Source: Pseudomonadota bacterium (GTDB lineage: Bacteria; Pseudomonadota; Gammaproteobacteria; Steroidobacterales; Steroidobacteraceae). From it: 31,157 nucleotides of DNA. How positions within the stretch are numbered: the stretch's first letter is position 1; each line of letters opens with the position of its first letter. Positions 1 to 7,975 of the stretch are shown in pieces. The stretch is taken from NCBI GenBank assembly GCA_023417315.1, contig JAEZFW010000051.1:1-31157 (forward strand), read 5' to 3'. The position numbers and the translations under genes were made by a program. The notes beneath the pieces are model-generated. The model was given only the letters and a program-made list of their open reading frames with translations. It was not told where the DNA came from and ran no database searches.

Positions 1-40
1 GGCTCTGGGCTCTGGGCTCTGGGCTCTGGGCTCTGGGCTG
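1..40. repeat. Heptamer tandem array (GGCTCTG)n, cut by window edge
   Basis: Five perfect copies of the 7-mer GGCTCTG followed by a partial sixth copy. The array runs off the left edge, so its full length is unknown. It lies about 114 bases beyond the aguA stop codon. A degenerate group of the same unit (TGGGCTC/A) occurs at 1300-1345 on the other side of aguA. No spacers are present, so this is not a CRISPR array. The rest of the gap to 153 holds only a weak hairpin (CCCTC/GAGGG near 85-106). Confidence 0.9.
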
Positions 41-153
41 AAAGCGCGCACCCGCGTGCTCAGTTCCATCCTCGTCTAAAACGGCCCCTCACTCACATAC
101 GAGGGACCCGCCCTAGTCGCACTGACCTGTACAACTAGGCTTAAGTGGGAATC

Positions 154-1293
154 TCAAATTCGGACCTTGCGAGAACGTCGCGAACGCAGCGAGACATCCG
201 CGAGCGGAACCTGCTGCGTGATGCAATGTATATTGCCTCCGCCCAACAGTATCTCCCGCGCCTGGACACCGATGACGCGTCGCTTGGGGAACAATCGCTT
301 CAGCATATTCGCTGCGACGCGATCCGTTTTCGAGTCGAGCAGCGGCATCACGATGGTGGAGTTCGCGATGTAGAAGTTCACGTAGGACGCGGCGAGCCGC
401 TCGCCAGTCGTACGCGTCGGCAACCCAATATCGACCGCATCGACCCCCTGACTTTCCTGCGCCGTGCGATGCAAAGGACCGGGCATGGGAAGCTTGTGAA
501 TCTTGAACTTGCGCCCCTTGGCATCGCGCGCACTCTTCAGACGCTCATAGGCATCGAGCGACACCTCGTGTTGCGGATCGCGTCGATCGTTCGTCCATGT
601 GAGCGCAATCTCCCCGGGACGCACGAAGCAACATAGGTTGTCGACATGGCCGTTCGTCTCATCGTCGACAACACCTTTGCCTAGCCAAACGACGCTCGTC
701 ACACCCAGGTATTCGTGCAACAGGATCTCGAGCTGACCTTTATCGAGATGCGGATTGCGATTCGGATTGAGAAGACACTCTTCGGTGGTAATGAGCGTGC
801 CCTCGCCATCGACGTGGATCGCGCCGCCTTCCATGACGAATGGCGCGCGATAACGATCGCAACGTTCGTTCTCCAAGACCTTGCGCGCGACCAGATCGTC
901 CTGGTCCCAAGGGAAGTACAAACCGGAGCTCAAGCCGCCCCATGCATTGAAGATCCAGTCGACGCCACGCACTTCGCCGCTGCCGCCCACAACGAACGTG
1001 GGTCCGACATCTCGCATCCAGGCATCGTCGCTCGACATCTCGACGACACGCACCGCATCGGGGAGCATCGCGCGCGCGTTGATGTATTGCGCGGCCGAGG
1101 CGCCCACCGTCACGGGTTCTCCGGTTGCAATGGCGCTCGCTACGGCCGCGAATGCTGCCTGCGCCGGTTTCGCTCCAAGTCGCCAATTACTGGGGCGTTC
1201 CGGCCATAACATCCAGGATCCGGAATGCGGCTCGAATTCGCCTGGCATTCTGAAACCGTCGCCAGCGGGAGTAGTCGTGAGGAGTGCGGGCAT
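154..1293 (-). CDS. aguA: Agmatine deiminase (agmatine iminohydrolase)
   Basis: Predicted to hydrolyse agmatine to N-carbamoylputrescine and ammonia in the cytoplasm, the second step of the arginine decarboxylase route to putrescine. The 379-residue product is of normal family length. Guanidine-modifying-enzyme landmarks are visible: SSDDAWMRDVGPT (about 87-99), MEGGAIH (154-160), DETNGHVDN with His216, and the C-terminal GGGNIHCITQQ carrying the expected nucleophile Cys357. The ATG at 1293 has a weak purine stretch (AGAAGAAG) before it; the next Met (residue 16) has none, so the first is kept. It is the last gene of a same-strand run (glnE, zinc finger, PaiB-like), separated from the latter by 83 bases. 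No N-carbamoylputrescine amidase (aguB) lies in the window. The last ten residues are Arg/Ser-rich and look like a divergent extension. Confidence 0.95.
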   Translation of the reverse strand: MPALLTTTPAGDGFRMPGEFEPHSGSWMLWPERPSNWRLGAKPAQAAFAAVASAIATGEPVTVGASAAQYINARAMLPDAVRVVEMSSDDAWMRDVGPTFVVGGSGEVRGVDWIFNAWGGLSSGLYFPWDQDDLVARKVLENERCDRYRAPFVMEGGAIHVDGEGTLITTEECLLNPNRNPHLDKGQLEILLHEYLGVTSVVWLGKGVVDDETNGHVDNLCCFVRPGEIALTWTNDRRDPQHEVSLDAYERLKSARDAKGRKFKIHKLPMPGPLHRTAQESQGVDAVDIGLPTRTTGERLAASYVNFYIANSTIVMPLLDSKTDRVAANMLKRLFPKRRVIGVQAREILLGGGNIHCITQQVPLADVSLRSRRSRKVRI

Positions 1294-1299
1294 TCTTCT

Positions 1300-1345
1300 T
1301 CTGGGCTATTGGGCTGCGCCGGGTGATCGAGTACTGGGCTCTGGC
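1300..1345. repeat. Degenerate TGGGCTC-type repeat between paiB-like gene and aguA
   Basis: Contains CTGGGCTAT, TGGGCTGCG and CTGGGCTCTGG, degenerate versions of the heptamer forming the array at 1-40, in the same orientation. It starts about 30 bases past the stop of the PaiB-like gene and abuts the aguA start. It is the only notable content of this 83-base gap. Confidence 0.65.
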
Positions 1346-1376
1346 CAGAAGCGCACGCTGCTGCGAGACAGGTTCG

Positions 1377-2003
1377 TCATCTTTCCAAGAGCTCAGCCAT
1401 CGCAACATTGCTCGAATGAGGTTGGTCGCGTAGATCGGCAGCGATGTTTGCGCGATCGGTCTCAGATCGATTCTGAGATAGCTTCCACTTGCCGATGAGC
1501 TTGTCGATCTTGATCTCGATGCCGACGATTGCTCGCAGCAGCTTGTCCGTATAGTCGGCCGGCGCATCGGCGACCTGCCAAGGTTCGGGCCGATCTGCCT
1601 CGTGCGCAGAGGTGAGCGCGTTCAATAGATCGAGTAACCAAGTGCGCTCGTGCACGACTCTGGCGGCGCCATATGCATGCACCGCCACGTAGTTCCAGGT
1701 TGGGACGACTCTGCCGTCCTGCTGCTTCGCTTCGTAGACGGAGGGTGAAACGTAGCCGTCGGGCCCTTGGAAAATGACGAGCACATCCGGGTTCTGCTCG
1801 AGAGAAGCCCAAATCGGATTTGCGCGCGCAACGTGACACCGCAACGTGCCCCAAGGCTCAGGCGCCGCATCGACTACGAATGGAATGTGGTTCGCGTCTA
1901 ACCCCGATGACGTGTTCGCAACGAGCACGCCCAGCGGATGGCGCTGCATCAGCGCGTGCATGACCTCAACGCGCGACTCAGCGAAATGAGCAGGTGAATA
2001 CAC
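1377..2003 (-). CDS. PaiB-like FMN-binding negative transcriptional regulator
   Basis: A 208-residue protein matching the PaiB/FMN-binding split-barrel family. It shows the typical opening MYSPAHF, a region reading HPLGVLV and ANHIPFVVD (about residues 22-46), LRCHVARANP (about 54-63), VVPTWNYVAVHAYG (about 98-111) and a late GIEIKIDKLIGKWKLSQN (about 161-178), a family signature. In Bacillus the family member PaiB is linked to control of sporulation and protease genes and partners a polyamine acetyltransferase; whether this protein binds DNA is not evident. The start is GTG at 2003, with GAGG four bases upstream overlapping the end of the zinc-finger gene, whose stop lies 6 bases away. That implies translational coupling. 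A link to polyamines would fit the downstream agmatine deiminase, but this is inference. Confidence 0.88.
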   Translation of the reverse strand: MYSPAHFAESRVEVMHALMQRHPLGVLVANTSSGLDANHIPFVVDAAPEPWGTLRCHVARANPIWASLEQNPDVLVIFQGPDGYVSPSVYEAKQQDGRVVPTWNYVAVHAYGAARVVHERTWLLDLLNALTSAHEADRPEPWQVADAPADYTDKLLRAIVGIEIKIDKLIGKWKLSQNRSETDRANIAADLRDQPHSSNVAMAELLER

Positions 2004-2009
2004 GCGTCC

Positions 2010-2228
2010 TCACCGGCTGAGCGTGTACTCGGCGCTGCAATAGGGACATTTCGCCCAGCCCGACTTCTCGATGGGCAGGAACACGCGCGGATGTGAATTC
2101 CACAAGTGCATACCCGGCATCGGACAGGACAACGGCAGATCTGATGCCGTGACCGTGTATTGATTCTTCGCGTTGGGCTGGATGAGCTTGGCGGAGTTTT
2201 CAGTTTCCATGATCGGCTCGGATGTCAT
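2010..2228 (-). CDS. Small zinc-finger (CHCC type) protein
   Basis: A 72-residue protein with a C-terminal Cys/His pattern: Cys35, His46, Cys61 and Cys64 in the context WAKCPYCSAEYTL. This fits the zf-CHCC family, related to the small zinc-binding NDUFS6-like fold, which is common as a short conserved protein in proteobacteria. Its function is not established. The ATG at 2228 has no clear ribosome binding site. A second ATG at 2210 (residue 7, METEN) is an equally possible start and would give 66 residues. It lies 25 bases after glnE and 6 bases before the PaiB-like gene, so the three probably form one transcript. Confidence 0.85.
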   Translation of the reverse strand: MTSEPIMETENSAKLIQPNAKNQYTVTASDLPLSCPMPGMHLWNSHPRVFLPIEKSGWAKCPYCSAEYTLSR

Positions 2229-2253
2229 TTGCGCGGATTATCGCAGATTACTC

Positions 2254-5133
2254 CTAGCCCGCCATGATCTCCCGCTCCCAAATATCGATCACGCCGCGGC
2301 GTTCGTTCACGAACTCCTCCGCGCTCACGATGTTCTTGGCTCCGTCCAAGGACAAGCGATGCAGGCGGTGCCGGTACGTTCGGTAGGTATCCACGAGAAA
2401 ATCTACGGTGGTCTGGGGGACGAGGTTCCCGGACGCGAGACTCTCCAGCTGGCGAATATTGTCCGAGAACGTGACGATTTCGGGGTAACGATCCGCCCAC
2501 TTCAGCATCCAGAACTGCACCAGGAACTCCAAGTCGGCGACGCCGCCTGGATCTTGTTTCAAATCGAACTGACCTGGCTTCGCTTTCGACAAGTTCTCCC
2601 GCATCCGCGCTCGCATATTGCGTACCGCTTCCTTGAGATCATCCCGCTTTACAGCCTTGCGAAGCACTTCGATACGCGCCCCTTCGAACTCCGCGCAGAG
2701 ACGCGAATCGCCCACGATCGCACGCGCACGCAGCAGCGACTGGTGTTCCCAAGTCCATGCCTCTTGGAACTCGTACTCTCGAAATGCCGCGAGCGATTGG
2801 ACGAGCAATCCTCGATTGCCCGAAGGTCGCAACCGAGTGTCCACCTCATACAGGCGGCCCATCGCTGTGTGCACGGTGAGCAGATGCACGAGCCGCTGAC
2901 CGAGCCGCTGGAAGAAGACGGTGTTGTCGACTGGGCTCGCCCCGTCTGTGCGCTGCTCGTCCCCAGTTGAATCGTGCAAGAACACTAGATCTAGATCCGA
3001 TCCATATCCCAATTCCAAGCCGCCGAGCTTCCCATACGCGACGACGATCATTGTCGGAGTACGGCTCTGACCGCTTGCATCGACACAGCGCGGCACCCCG
3101 TGGCGCGCTGTGATCTGCGCCCATGCGAGCGCCAATGCCTCATTCACGATGAGCTCGGCGATATCGGTCAAGCGATCGCTCACTTTCATCAACGGTAATC
3201 CACCGATGAGATCCGCCACCGCAACCCTGAAGATGGCTGCACTCTGGAACTGGCGCAGAAGCTCGACTTGGCGCTCTGGATCCTCCGTCTGCATCAGTGC
3301 TCGGCGTGCCGCGAGATCGGTTGCGAACTGCTCTCTGCTCGGTGCTTCATCGACGAGCCGCTCATCGATGAGCTCATCGAGCAGTAGCGGCTGCGCGGCG
3401 ATCTGGTCTGCGAGAAACTGGCTTTGAGCGCATAAGTGGGCCAGTCGCCGCATGGCGGCCGTATTCTCGTTGAGCAGCGCGATATAGGTGGTACGACCGC
3501 CGATGCTCTCGAGGATCTTGAGCGTTCGCGTCAGTGTGACAGCGGGCGTCTCGGTACTTGCGATCACAGGCAAGAGCTTTGGCAACAGCTCTCGAAGACG
3601 GCGCCGTCCTGTCTCATCCTGCCGTCGAAAATAGGCGCTCGCTGCGACCCGCTCGAGTTGCGCTGCAATCTCCGATGTGTCTGCGAAACCGAACGCCTTT
3701 AATGCGCGATCTCGATCCTCTGGGCCCGCCTCCAAATCGAATGCAGGCGCACGGCCGACAGTTTCATCACCATCCGAAACAGGCCCGAAGATGGTCTGCG
3801 CGAAATGTTGCGAAACGCGCTCACGATGCATCGTGAGCTCCGCTTCGAGCGCGCTCCAGCTCGCACGGCCGACCGCAAAAGCGAGGCGCTCCCGCGCGTG
3901 CGCCTCCTCAGGAAGCTGATGCGTTTGCTCATCATTCCATTGCTGCAGGCGATTCTCGACGAGCCGCAGGAATCTGTACGCAGCATCCAAGTCGCTGACC
4001 GCCTCTTTACGCAGCAGTCGTTGGCCGACGAGCAGCGGCAGCACTTCACGTAACGATCGCGATTGCAGACGCTTGTCGCTCCCCCCTCGGATGAGCTGAA
4101 ACGCCTGCACGATGAATTCGATCTCACGAATCCCGCCGGGACCGAGCTTGATGTTATCGCGCAACTCGCGACGCTCGACTTCGCGGGCGATCATGGCCTT
4201 CATATCTCGCAGCGATTCGAATACGCCGAAGTCGAGGTAGCGGCGATACACGAAAGGACGAATGGCTTCGTTATACAGATCGTCGAAATGTTCGAGCGCC
4301 GTTAGCGGCCGTGCTTTCACATATGCATACCGCTCCCAGTCGCGACCATGCTGCTGCAAGTAGTGCTCGAACGAAGCAGTGCTCAATGCAACACGTCCAC
4401 TATCCCCGAATGGCCGCAAACGCAGATCGACCCGGTAAACGAAACCATCGACCGTGGGCGTTGCGAGCATTTGTACGGTCTTCTGTGCGACGCGGAGGAA
4501 GAACTCCGCGTTATCGACGCTGCGTGCACCGTCGGTCTCTCCTTCTTCCGGATAGAGAAGCACCAGATCGATGTCCGATGAATAGTTGAGCTCCCCTCCC
4601 CCTAGCTTTCCCATGGCGAGGATCATCATCGGCTGCTCGAGGTTGGATTCGGCCCCCTTGGGTGTTCCGTAACGGCGCACGCAAGCTGCGTAGGCGTACT
4701 CGTATGCATAGCGAACGCAGGCATCTGCGAGCGCGGAGAGATCACGCAGCGTTTCGTCCAAGCTCGCCCAGCCGGCGATATCGCGCCACGCGATGCGCAC
4801 CATGTGCCTACGACGCAGGCGACGAAGCTCCGACATGGCTTCTTGCTCTTCGCTCGCAATCACACGCTTTCGGACTTCGCGGGCAACCCATGCTTCGTCT
4901 GCGCGTTCACATAGGCGTCCATCACGGATGAGCTCGCTGAGCAACCGAGGATCACGGATGCACGTGTTTGCAACGTACTCGCTGCACGTCCACACACGCA
5001 CGATCGTTTCGGCAACACGCGCTTCCTGGAGTATTTCGCTCCATTCCGCGCCATCCGTTTCTCGCGCGAGCGCCAGTTTTTCCTGCGTAGCCCTTGTCAG
5101 AACGGTTCCACTGCTTGGCTGAGATGAATTCAT
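2254..5133 (-). CDS. glnE: Bifunctional glutamine synthetase adenylyltransferase/deadenylylase
   Basis: Adds AMP to, and removes it from, a tyrosine of glutamine synthetase in response to PII state, tuning ammonia assimilation. Both nucleotidyltransferase domains are visible. The N-terminal adenylyl-removing domain has GKLGGGELNYSSDIDLV with Asp187/Asp189; the C-terminal adenylyltransferase domain has YGKLGGLELGYGSDLDLVF with Asp713/Asp715. GPGGIREIEF and DPGGVADLEF, the repeated motif after each domain, are also present. Starting at MNSSQPSS (5133) gives 959 residues, the usual family size. An open extension to 5247 is Arg/Pro-rich, unlike the family, and would run toward the divergent tonB start. 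No Shine-Dalgarno is seen before 5133, and a possible promoter at 5146-5175 would place transcription start only a few bases upstream. First gene of the minus-strand run ending at aguA. Confidence 0.97.
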   Translation of the reverse strand: MNSSQPSSGTVLTRATQEKLALARETDGAEWSEILQEARVAETIVRVWTCSEYVANTCIRDPRLLSELIRDGRLCERADEAWVAREVRKRVIASEEQEAMSELRRLRRRHMVRIAWRDIAGWASLDETLRDLSALADACVRYAYEYAYAACVRRYGTPKGAESNLEQPMMILAMGKLGGGELNYSSDIDLVLLYPEEGETDGARSVDNAEFFLRVAQKTVQMLATPTVDGFVYRVDLRLRPFGDSGRVALSTASFEHYLQQHGRDWERYAYVKARPLTALEHFDDLYNEAIRPFVYRRYLDFGVFESLRDMKAMIAREVERRELRDNIKLGPGGIREIEFIVQAFQLIRGGSDKRLQSRSLREVLPLLVGQRLLRKEAVSDLDAAYRFLRLVENRLQQWNDEQTHQLPEEAHARERLAFAVGRASWSALEAELTMHRERVSQHFAQTIFGPVSDGDETVGRAPAFDLEAGPEDRDRALKAFGFADTSEIAAQLERVAASAYFRRQDETGRRRLRELLPKLLPVIASTETPAVTLTRTLKILESIGGRTTYIALLNENTAAMRRLAHLCAQSQFLADQIAAQPLLLDELIDERLVDEAPSREQFATDLAARRALMQTEDPERQVELLRQFQSAAIFRVAVADLIGGLPLMKVSDRLTDIAELIVNEALALAWAQITARHGVPRCVDASGQSRTPTMIVVAYGKLGGLELGYGSDLDLVFLHDSTGDEQRTDGASPVDNTVFFQRLGQRLVHLLTVHTAMGRLYEVDTRLRPSGNRGLLVQSLAAFREYEFQEAWTWEHQSLLRARAIVGDSRLCAEFEGARIEVLRKAVKRDDLKEAVRNMRARMRENLSKAKPGQFDLKQDPGGVADLEFLVQFWMLKWADRYPEIVTFSDNIRQLESLASGNLVPQTTVDFLVDTYRTYRHRLHRLSLDGAKNIVSAEEFVNERRGVIDIWEREIMAG

Positions 5134-5145
5134 ACGAGCGCAGTG

Positions 5146-5175
5146 TATATGGAACTTTTCGCGTTGTGCCGCCAA
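5146..5175 (-). promoter_or_regulatory. Possible sigma70-type promoter of glnE
   Basis: Read on the minus strand, TTGGCG (5170-5175) is followed after 18 bases by CATATA (5146-5151). A transcript would begin near 5139, about six bases before the ATG at 5133, which would make glnE nearly leaderless and explain the missing Shine-Dalgarno. The match is only moderate. The remaining glnE-tonB gap shows no other strong site. Confidence 0.3.
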
Positions 5176-5273
5176 GCAGCGACAAGGCCGCTGAGGCGCT
5201 CTCGAACCTTTTGGCGGACGCTTCCGTTTATATAGCGGAGGGCGCAAACGCCCATGTAATGTGGAGAGAAAAT

Positions 5274-5909
5274 ATGCCTATGTCTCGTGATGCGAGTACG
5301 AGCGTTCTATCGCGAAGCGGTCCCGCCATTGCGGTGGTCGGCATTCACGTGGCGCTCATCTATGCGATCGTCGTGAGCACGGGTGTGGTGAAGGTGCCGA
5401 AATTTGCCGAGCCATTGCAAACGGTCTTCATCGACGAGCAGATTAGTCAGCCGGAGCCTGAGATCGAGCCGGTCAAACCGGAGATCGAAGAGATGACGCC
5501 GGTCGAACAGCCGATGCCCGAGCTGCAGTTCGAAGAAATTCCTGCGCCTCCGACCGACGTCGTGATGCCGCCGTCCGACTCAGCAATTGCGGCGACGCCG
5601 ACCGAGGCCGGTACCTCAGCTCAGCAACTGAAGACCACGAATCGCGTGGAGCCGATCTACCCTGCGACTTCTCGTCGACAGGGTGAGGAAGGTACGGTAC
5701 GCCTGCGCGTGCTCGTTGACGAGCGTGGTCGCCCGACCGATGTCAACGTCCTCAACAGCAGTGGCTTCAGCAGGCTTGACCAGGCGGCCGTTGATGCCGT
5801 GAAACGATGGCGCTTCGCTGCTGCGACGAATGGCTCAGGTCCGATCAAGGCGTGGACCCAAGTTGCCATTACGTTCAAGCTGACGGAGGCGCAGCGCGCC
5901 GCTTCCTAA
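5274..5909 (+). CDS. tonB: TonB energy transducer
   Basis: Couples the inner-membrane proton gradient (through ExbB/ExbD) to outer-membrane TonB-dependent receptors. Layout of the 211-residue product: short cytoplasmic N-terminus, one membrane segment (about 17-37, AIAVVGIHVALIYAIVV, with a His at 25 as in other TonB anchors), a periplasmic Pro/Glu-rich spacer (about 53-100), then the C-terminal TonB domain (119-205). That domain has the expected YP near its start, GTVRLRVLVDERGRP and AVDAVKRWRFAAA. The start at 5274 is chosen because GGAGAG at 5263-5268 sits five bases upstream; ATG 5280 is an alternative and the frame further upstream is shadow of glnE. No exbB/exbD is adjacent. Transcription ends at a strong intrinsic terminator. 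Confidence 0.93.
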   Translation: MPMSRDASTSVLSRSGPAIAVVGIHVALIYAIVVSTGVVKVPKFAEPLQTVFIDEQISQPEPEIEPVKPEIEEMTPVEQPMPELQFEEIPAPPTDVVMPPSDSAIAATPTEAGTSAQQLKTTNRVEPIYPATSRRQGEEGTVRLRVLVDERGRPTDVNVLNSSGFSRLDQAAVDAVKRWRFAAATNGSGPIKAWTQVAITFKLTEAQRAAS

Positions 5910-5935
5910 CGGCCTACAAAAGTCTCTCTGGCAAG

Positions 5936-5965
5936 GGCCGGAGCGTCACAGCTCCGGCCTTTTTT
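5936..5965 (+). terminator. Rho-independent terminator of tonB
   Basis: A perfect 9-bp stem, GGCCGGAGC (5936-5944) with GCTCCGGCC (5951-5959), a six-base loop and a run of six T (5960-5965). It begins 26 bases after the tonB stop. This is the only textbook intrinsic terminator found in the window. Confidence 0.95.
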
Positions 5966-6083
5966 GTGCGCGCAATCCCGTCTTACCTCGCGCGCTCGGA
6001 CACTTGTCCGATGGACCGTGCGTTGCGAGGGCCCTCACACTCGACCTATGAGCGAGTTCACTGAATCGCCGCTCGAGTCCTCG

Positions 6084-6160
6084 TAGGCTCGAAACCCGTT
6101 CCTGGCCGAACGGGGCGCGCGATCAGGCGCTATCGAACGGGTCGTTCAGGTTTCGCCCTA
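6084..6160. other. Possible cloverleaf-shaped structured element
   Basis: Lies in the 395-bp gap between tonB and the protease-like gene. Outer stem: TAGG (6084-6087)/CCTA (6157-6160) plus CGAAACC (6090-6096)/GGTTTCG (6149-6155), separated by a small internal loop. Inside are three short hairpins: CGTTC 6097-6101/GAACG 6108-6112, GCGC 6117-6120/6127-6130 and GAAC 6135-6138/GTTC 6144-6147. The 77-base span is tRNA-like in size, but no T-loop or anticodon arm fits. Another small hairpin, TCGGAC/GTCCGA, lies near 5997-6012. No gene is supported in this gap. It could be a small RNA, a 5' leader element of the next gene, or a palindromic repeat. Confidence 0.4.
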
Positions 6161-6304
6161 AAGCGTACAAAGCCGCTGCGTGCGACCTTGCGATCAGCAC
6201 CGGCCTGAGACCTCGCCGGCTTCTCCTGCCAGGGAGACGCTGAGACAGGGATTCAATCCACTCCATTCGGGAGACGGTTCAGGCCGCACATAGGTGAACT
6301 GCAG

Positions 6305-7252
6305 ATGAGAAAGCTTCCTCGCCCCGCCGCCGCTATCGTCAAAGTGAAAGCTGAAGCGCGCGCGCCTCAGAATGCCACTTGGAAGCTTTCGTTACTGGCA
6401 GGCGCCGCTCTACTCGCGGCAACACTGTTGAGCCCGAGAGCGGATGCCGACGCGGCTTTGTGCGCCGACTCGAGCTGCGCAGCCGATGCAGCGGACCCTG
6501 CGACGGGCTATCTGCGCTTCTCGACGGCATTGCCTGGCACGCGCTCCGCCCGAGGTCCTCACCAAGCCGAATTGTCGGATCAAGAGCTGTCCTCGTTCAG
6601 CGGCGTGGGCATGATCGTGTGTTCGGTCGACGGCAAGACGCGCTCTTCGACCGCGTTCCTCGTCGGCGCCTTCGATATCGCAGTCACCGTCGCCCATACG
6701 TTCGAGGGCGATTCCGAGGCACCGCCGAGCTGCGTGTACAACAGCACCGACTCGCTAGGCCAGATTCGCGAGCGCATCCCAGTCGCTTACATCAAGTCGC
6801 AATGGGAGATCGACCCAGGCGCATCCGGCTCCATCGCCAAAGACCTTGCGGTCGTGCGACTCACCCAGCCTTCCCGTTACGCTCAGCGCACGATGCCGCT
6901 TGGCCGCTTCTCGGGGGCAGGCGCAGCCGTCGTGATGGTCGGCTTCAAGGACATGGTTTACTCGGACACGTTCAAGCAGAAGAAGCAGGGCCGCGTGTAC
7001 GGCGATGCGCCGAGCAGCGAAGACTCGTTGCGCGGGGCTTTCATGCACGATATGGATTCTCTGCACATCGCTCCGGGCGCACCCGTGATGGACCAGAGCA
7101 CTGGCGTGATCATCGGCATCCACACGCGCCTCGACCAGCGCAATAACACGATGATCACAATGAACGATTGGCTGGAGGCGACGATTCGCTCCGAGCTGAA
7201 GACCCCAGCGCAAGGGGCCGACACGCCAGCACAAGAAGCACGCGCGAACTGA
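6305..7252 (+). CDS. Exported trypsin-fold serine protease homologue, catalytic Ser replaced
   Basis: A 315-residue protein of the chymotrypsin/V8 peptidase fold. A basic N-terminal stretch (1-27) is followed by a hydrophobic signal (about 28-42) and a likely signal-peptidase site near ADADA, so it is probably exported. The fold is recognised from TAFLVGAFDIAVTVAHTF with His131, and AKDLAVVRL with Asp180. The third catalytic motif, normally GNSGxPV or GDSGGPV, reads IAPGAPVMD at 255-263, so proline 257 stands where serine should be. The usual following strand GVIIGIHT is intact. It is therefore probably proteolytically inactive, or a single-site variant. An AGGTGA stands eight bases before the ATG. 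No neighbour indicates a partner. Confidence 0.82.
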   Translation: MRKLPRPAAAIVKVKAEARAPQNATWKLSLLAGAALLAATLLSPRADADAALCADSSCAADAADPATGYLRFSTALPGTRSARGPHQAELSDQELSSFSGVGMIVCSVDGKTRSSTAFLVGAFDIAVTVAHTFEGDSEAPPSCVYNSTDSLGQIRERIPVAYIKSQWEIDPGASGSIAKDLAVVRLTQPSRYAQRTMPLGRFSGAGAAVVMVGFKDMVYSDTFKQKKQGRVYGDAPSSEDSLRGAFMHDMDSLHIAPGAPVMDQSTGVIIGIHTRLDQRNNTMITMNDWLEATIRSELKTPAQGADTPAQEARAN

Positions 7253-7282
7253 AGCCCGCAGCGCCATCATGAGCACCGAGCG

Positions 7283-7390
7283 GAAAAGACTCTCTCCAAG
7301 CACGCGACGCTCGCCAAGGAAGAGAAGATATTTAAGATCTCTGTAACTTCTTACTCGGCGCGCTTGGCGTGCTTTGCGAGAGATCTTTTC
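7283..7390. repeat. CGCCAAG-type palindromic repeat, copy 1
   Basis: Two imperfect inverted arms, about 7283-7329 and 7344-7390. The left arm reads GAAAAGACTCTCTCCAAGCA and continues with CGCTCGCCAAGGAAGA. The reverse complement of the right arm reads GAAAAGATCTCTCGCAAAGC and continues with ACGCCAAGCGCGCC. The core is heptamers of the CGCCAAG kind. It begins about 31 bases after the protease-homologue stop, and a second copy lies at 13954-14117. It has no T-tract, so it is not a standard terminator. Confidence 0.75.
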
Positions 7391-7462
7391 AAGCTTCCAG
7401 GCGCTGGAAACTTCCGCACCTTCCCCATCGTTTATCTCGCGTCAACACGAACATGAGGCGAG

Positions 7463-7861
7463 ATGGCTATGAAGGCACTATTTACAGCCGCGGCGCTGGT
7501 CGCCTTGGCCGGCTGTGCGTCCAGTCCAGGCAAGCTCACGAGCGCGGCCGATCGACTCGATCGGGCGGCCGATGAGCTCTATGAAGAGTTACGGCGCGAC
7601 GATCGCGATTCCGATGTGACTCGCGAAGCTCGTCAACTTGCGGATGCAGCCGACGAGTTCAATCAGGATGTCGAGGACGACCGCGATCGCGAAGAATTGC
7701 GCGATCGATTCGAGGCAGTCGCCAAGTCCTATCATGACTTACGCGATGAGCTCGACGATGAGCGCATCGAGGCGGATGAGCGCAGCGCATTCGCCGATCT
7801 AACGAGCGCATACCTCGACCTCGAACGCGAGCTCGAGCATCGCCGCGTGAGCGGTCTCTAA
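7463..7861 (+). CDS. Small acidic lipoprotein of unknown function
   Basis: A 132-residue protein with a lipoprotein signal: short basic start, hydrophobic FTAAALVALAG, then the lipobox LAGC with the acylated Cys at residue 18. The mature part is very rich in Asp, Glu and Arg, with repeated helical segments (LDRAADELYEELRR, ADAADEFNQDVED, SYHDLRDELDDERIE) that suggest an extended alpha-helical or coiled-coil structure in the periplasm. GAGG at 7455-7458 lies four bases before ATG 7463 and ten before ATG 7469, so either could be the start; the second gives MKALFTAA, typical of lipoproteins. It stands alone, convergent with apbE. Family not recognised. Confidence 0.75.
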   Translation: MAMKALFTAAALVALAGCASSPGKLTSAADRLDRAADELYEELRRDDRDSDVTREARQLADAADEFNQDVEDDRDREELRDRFEAVAKSYHDLRDELDDERIEADERSAFADLTSAYLDLERELEHRRVSGL

Positions 7862-7864
7862 CTC

Positions 7865-7959
7865 GGCGCGCGCGGGGATGTGTAGCTGTGCGCGTATAGT
7901 TGCAAGTGTGAGCTACCTGCTGTGCCTATAGGCCCACACTCACATGTCCCCGCCGCGCC
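7865..7959. terminator. Possible bidirectional terminator-like inverted repeat
   Basis: Between the convergent lipoprotein gene and apbE. GGCGCGC..GGGGATGTG (7865-7882) can pair with CACATGTCCCC..CGCGCC (7941-7959), with small bulges. The loop holds a further GTGTG/CACAC pairing. There is no T-run on either strand, so it would be a structural, not a canonical, terminator. Confidence 0.4.
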
Positions 7960-7975
7960 TCAACAGCGAGCTTCC

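Noticed and set aside
1..40. CRISPR array
   Set aside because: Contiguous 7-bp units without spacers and no cas genes.
5134..5247. 38-codon N-terminal extension of glnE
   Set aside because: It is basic and Pro-rich, unlike the family N-terminus, and it fills the divergent promoter region shared with tonB.
6084..6160. tRNA gene
   Set aside because: Length and cloverleaf shape are suggestive, but there is no GTTCGANTC T-loop, no D-loop pattern and no 7-bp anticodon loop on either strand.
6164..6300. Cyclic-di-GMP or glycine riboswitch before the protease homologue
   Set aside because: A fragment resembling CGCAAAGCC occurs (GTACAAAGCC), but the other conserved blocks and the receptor loops are missing.
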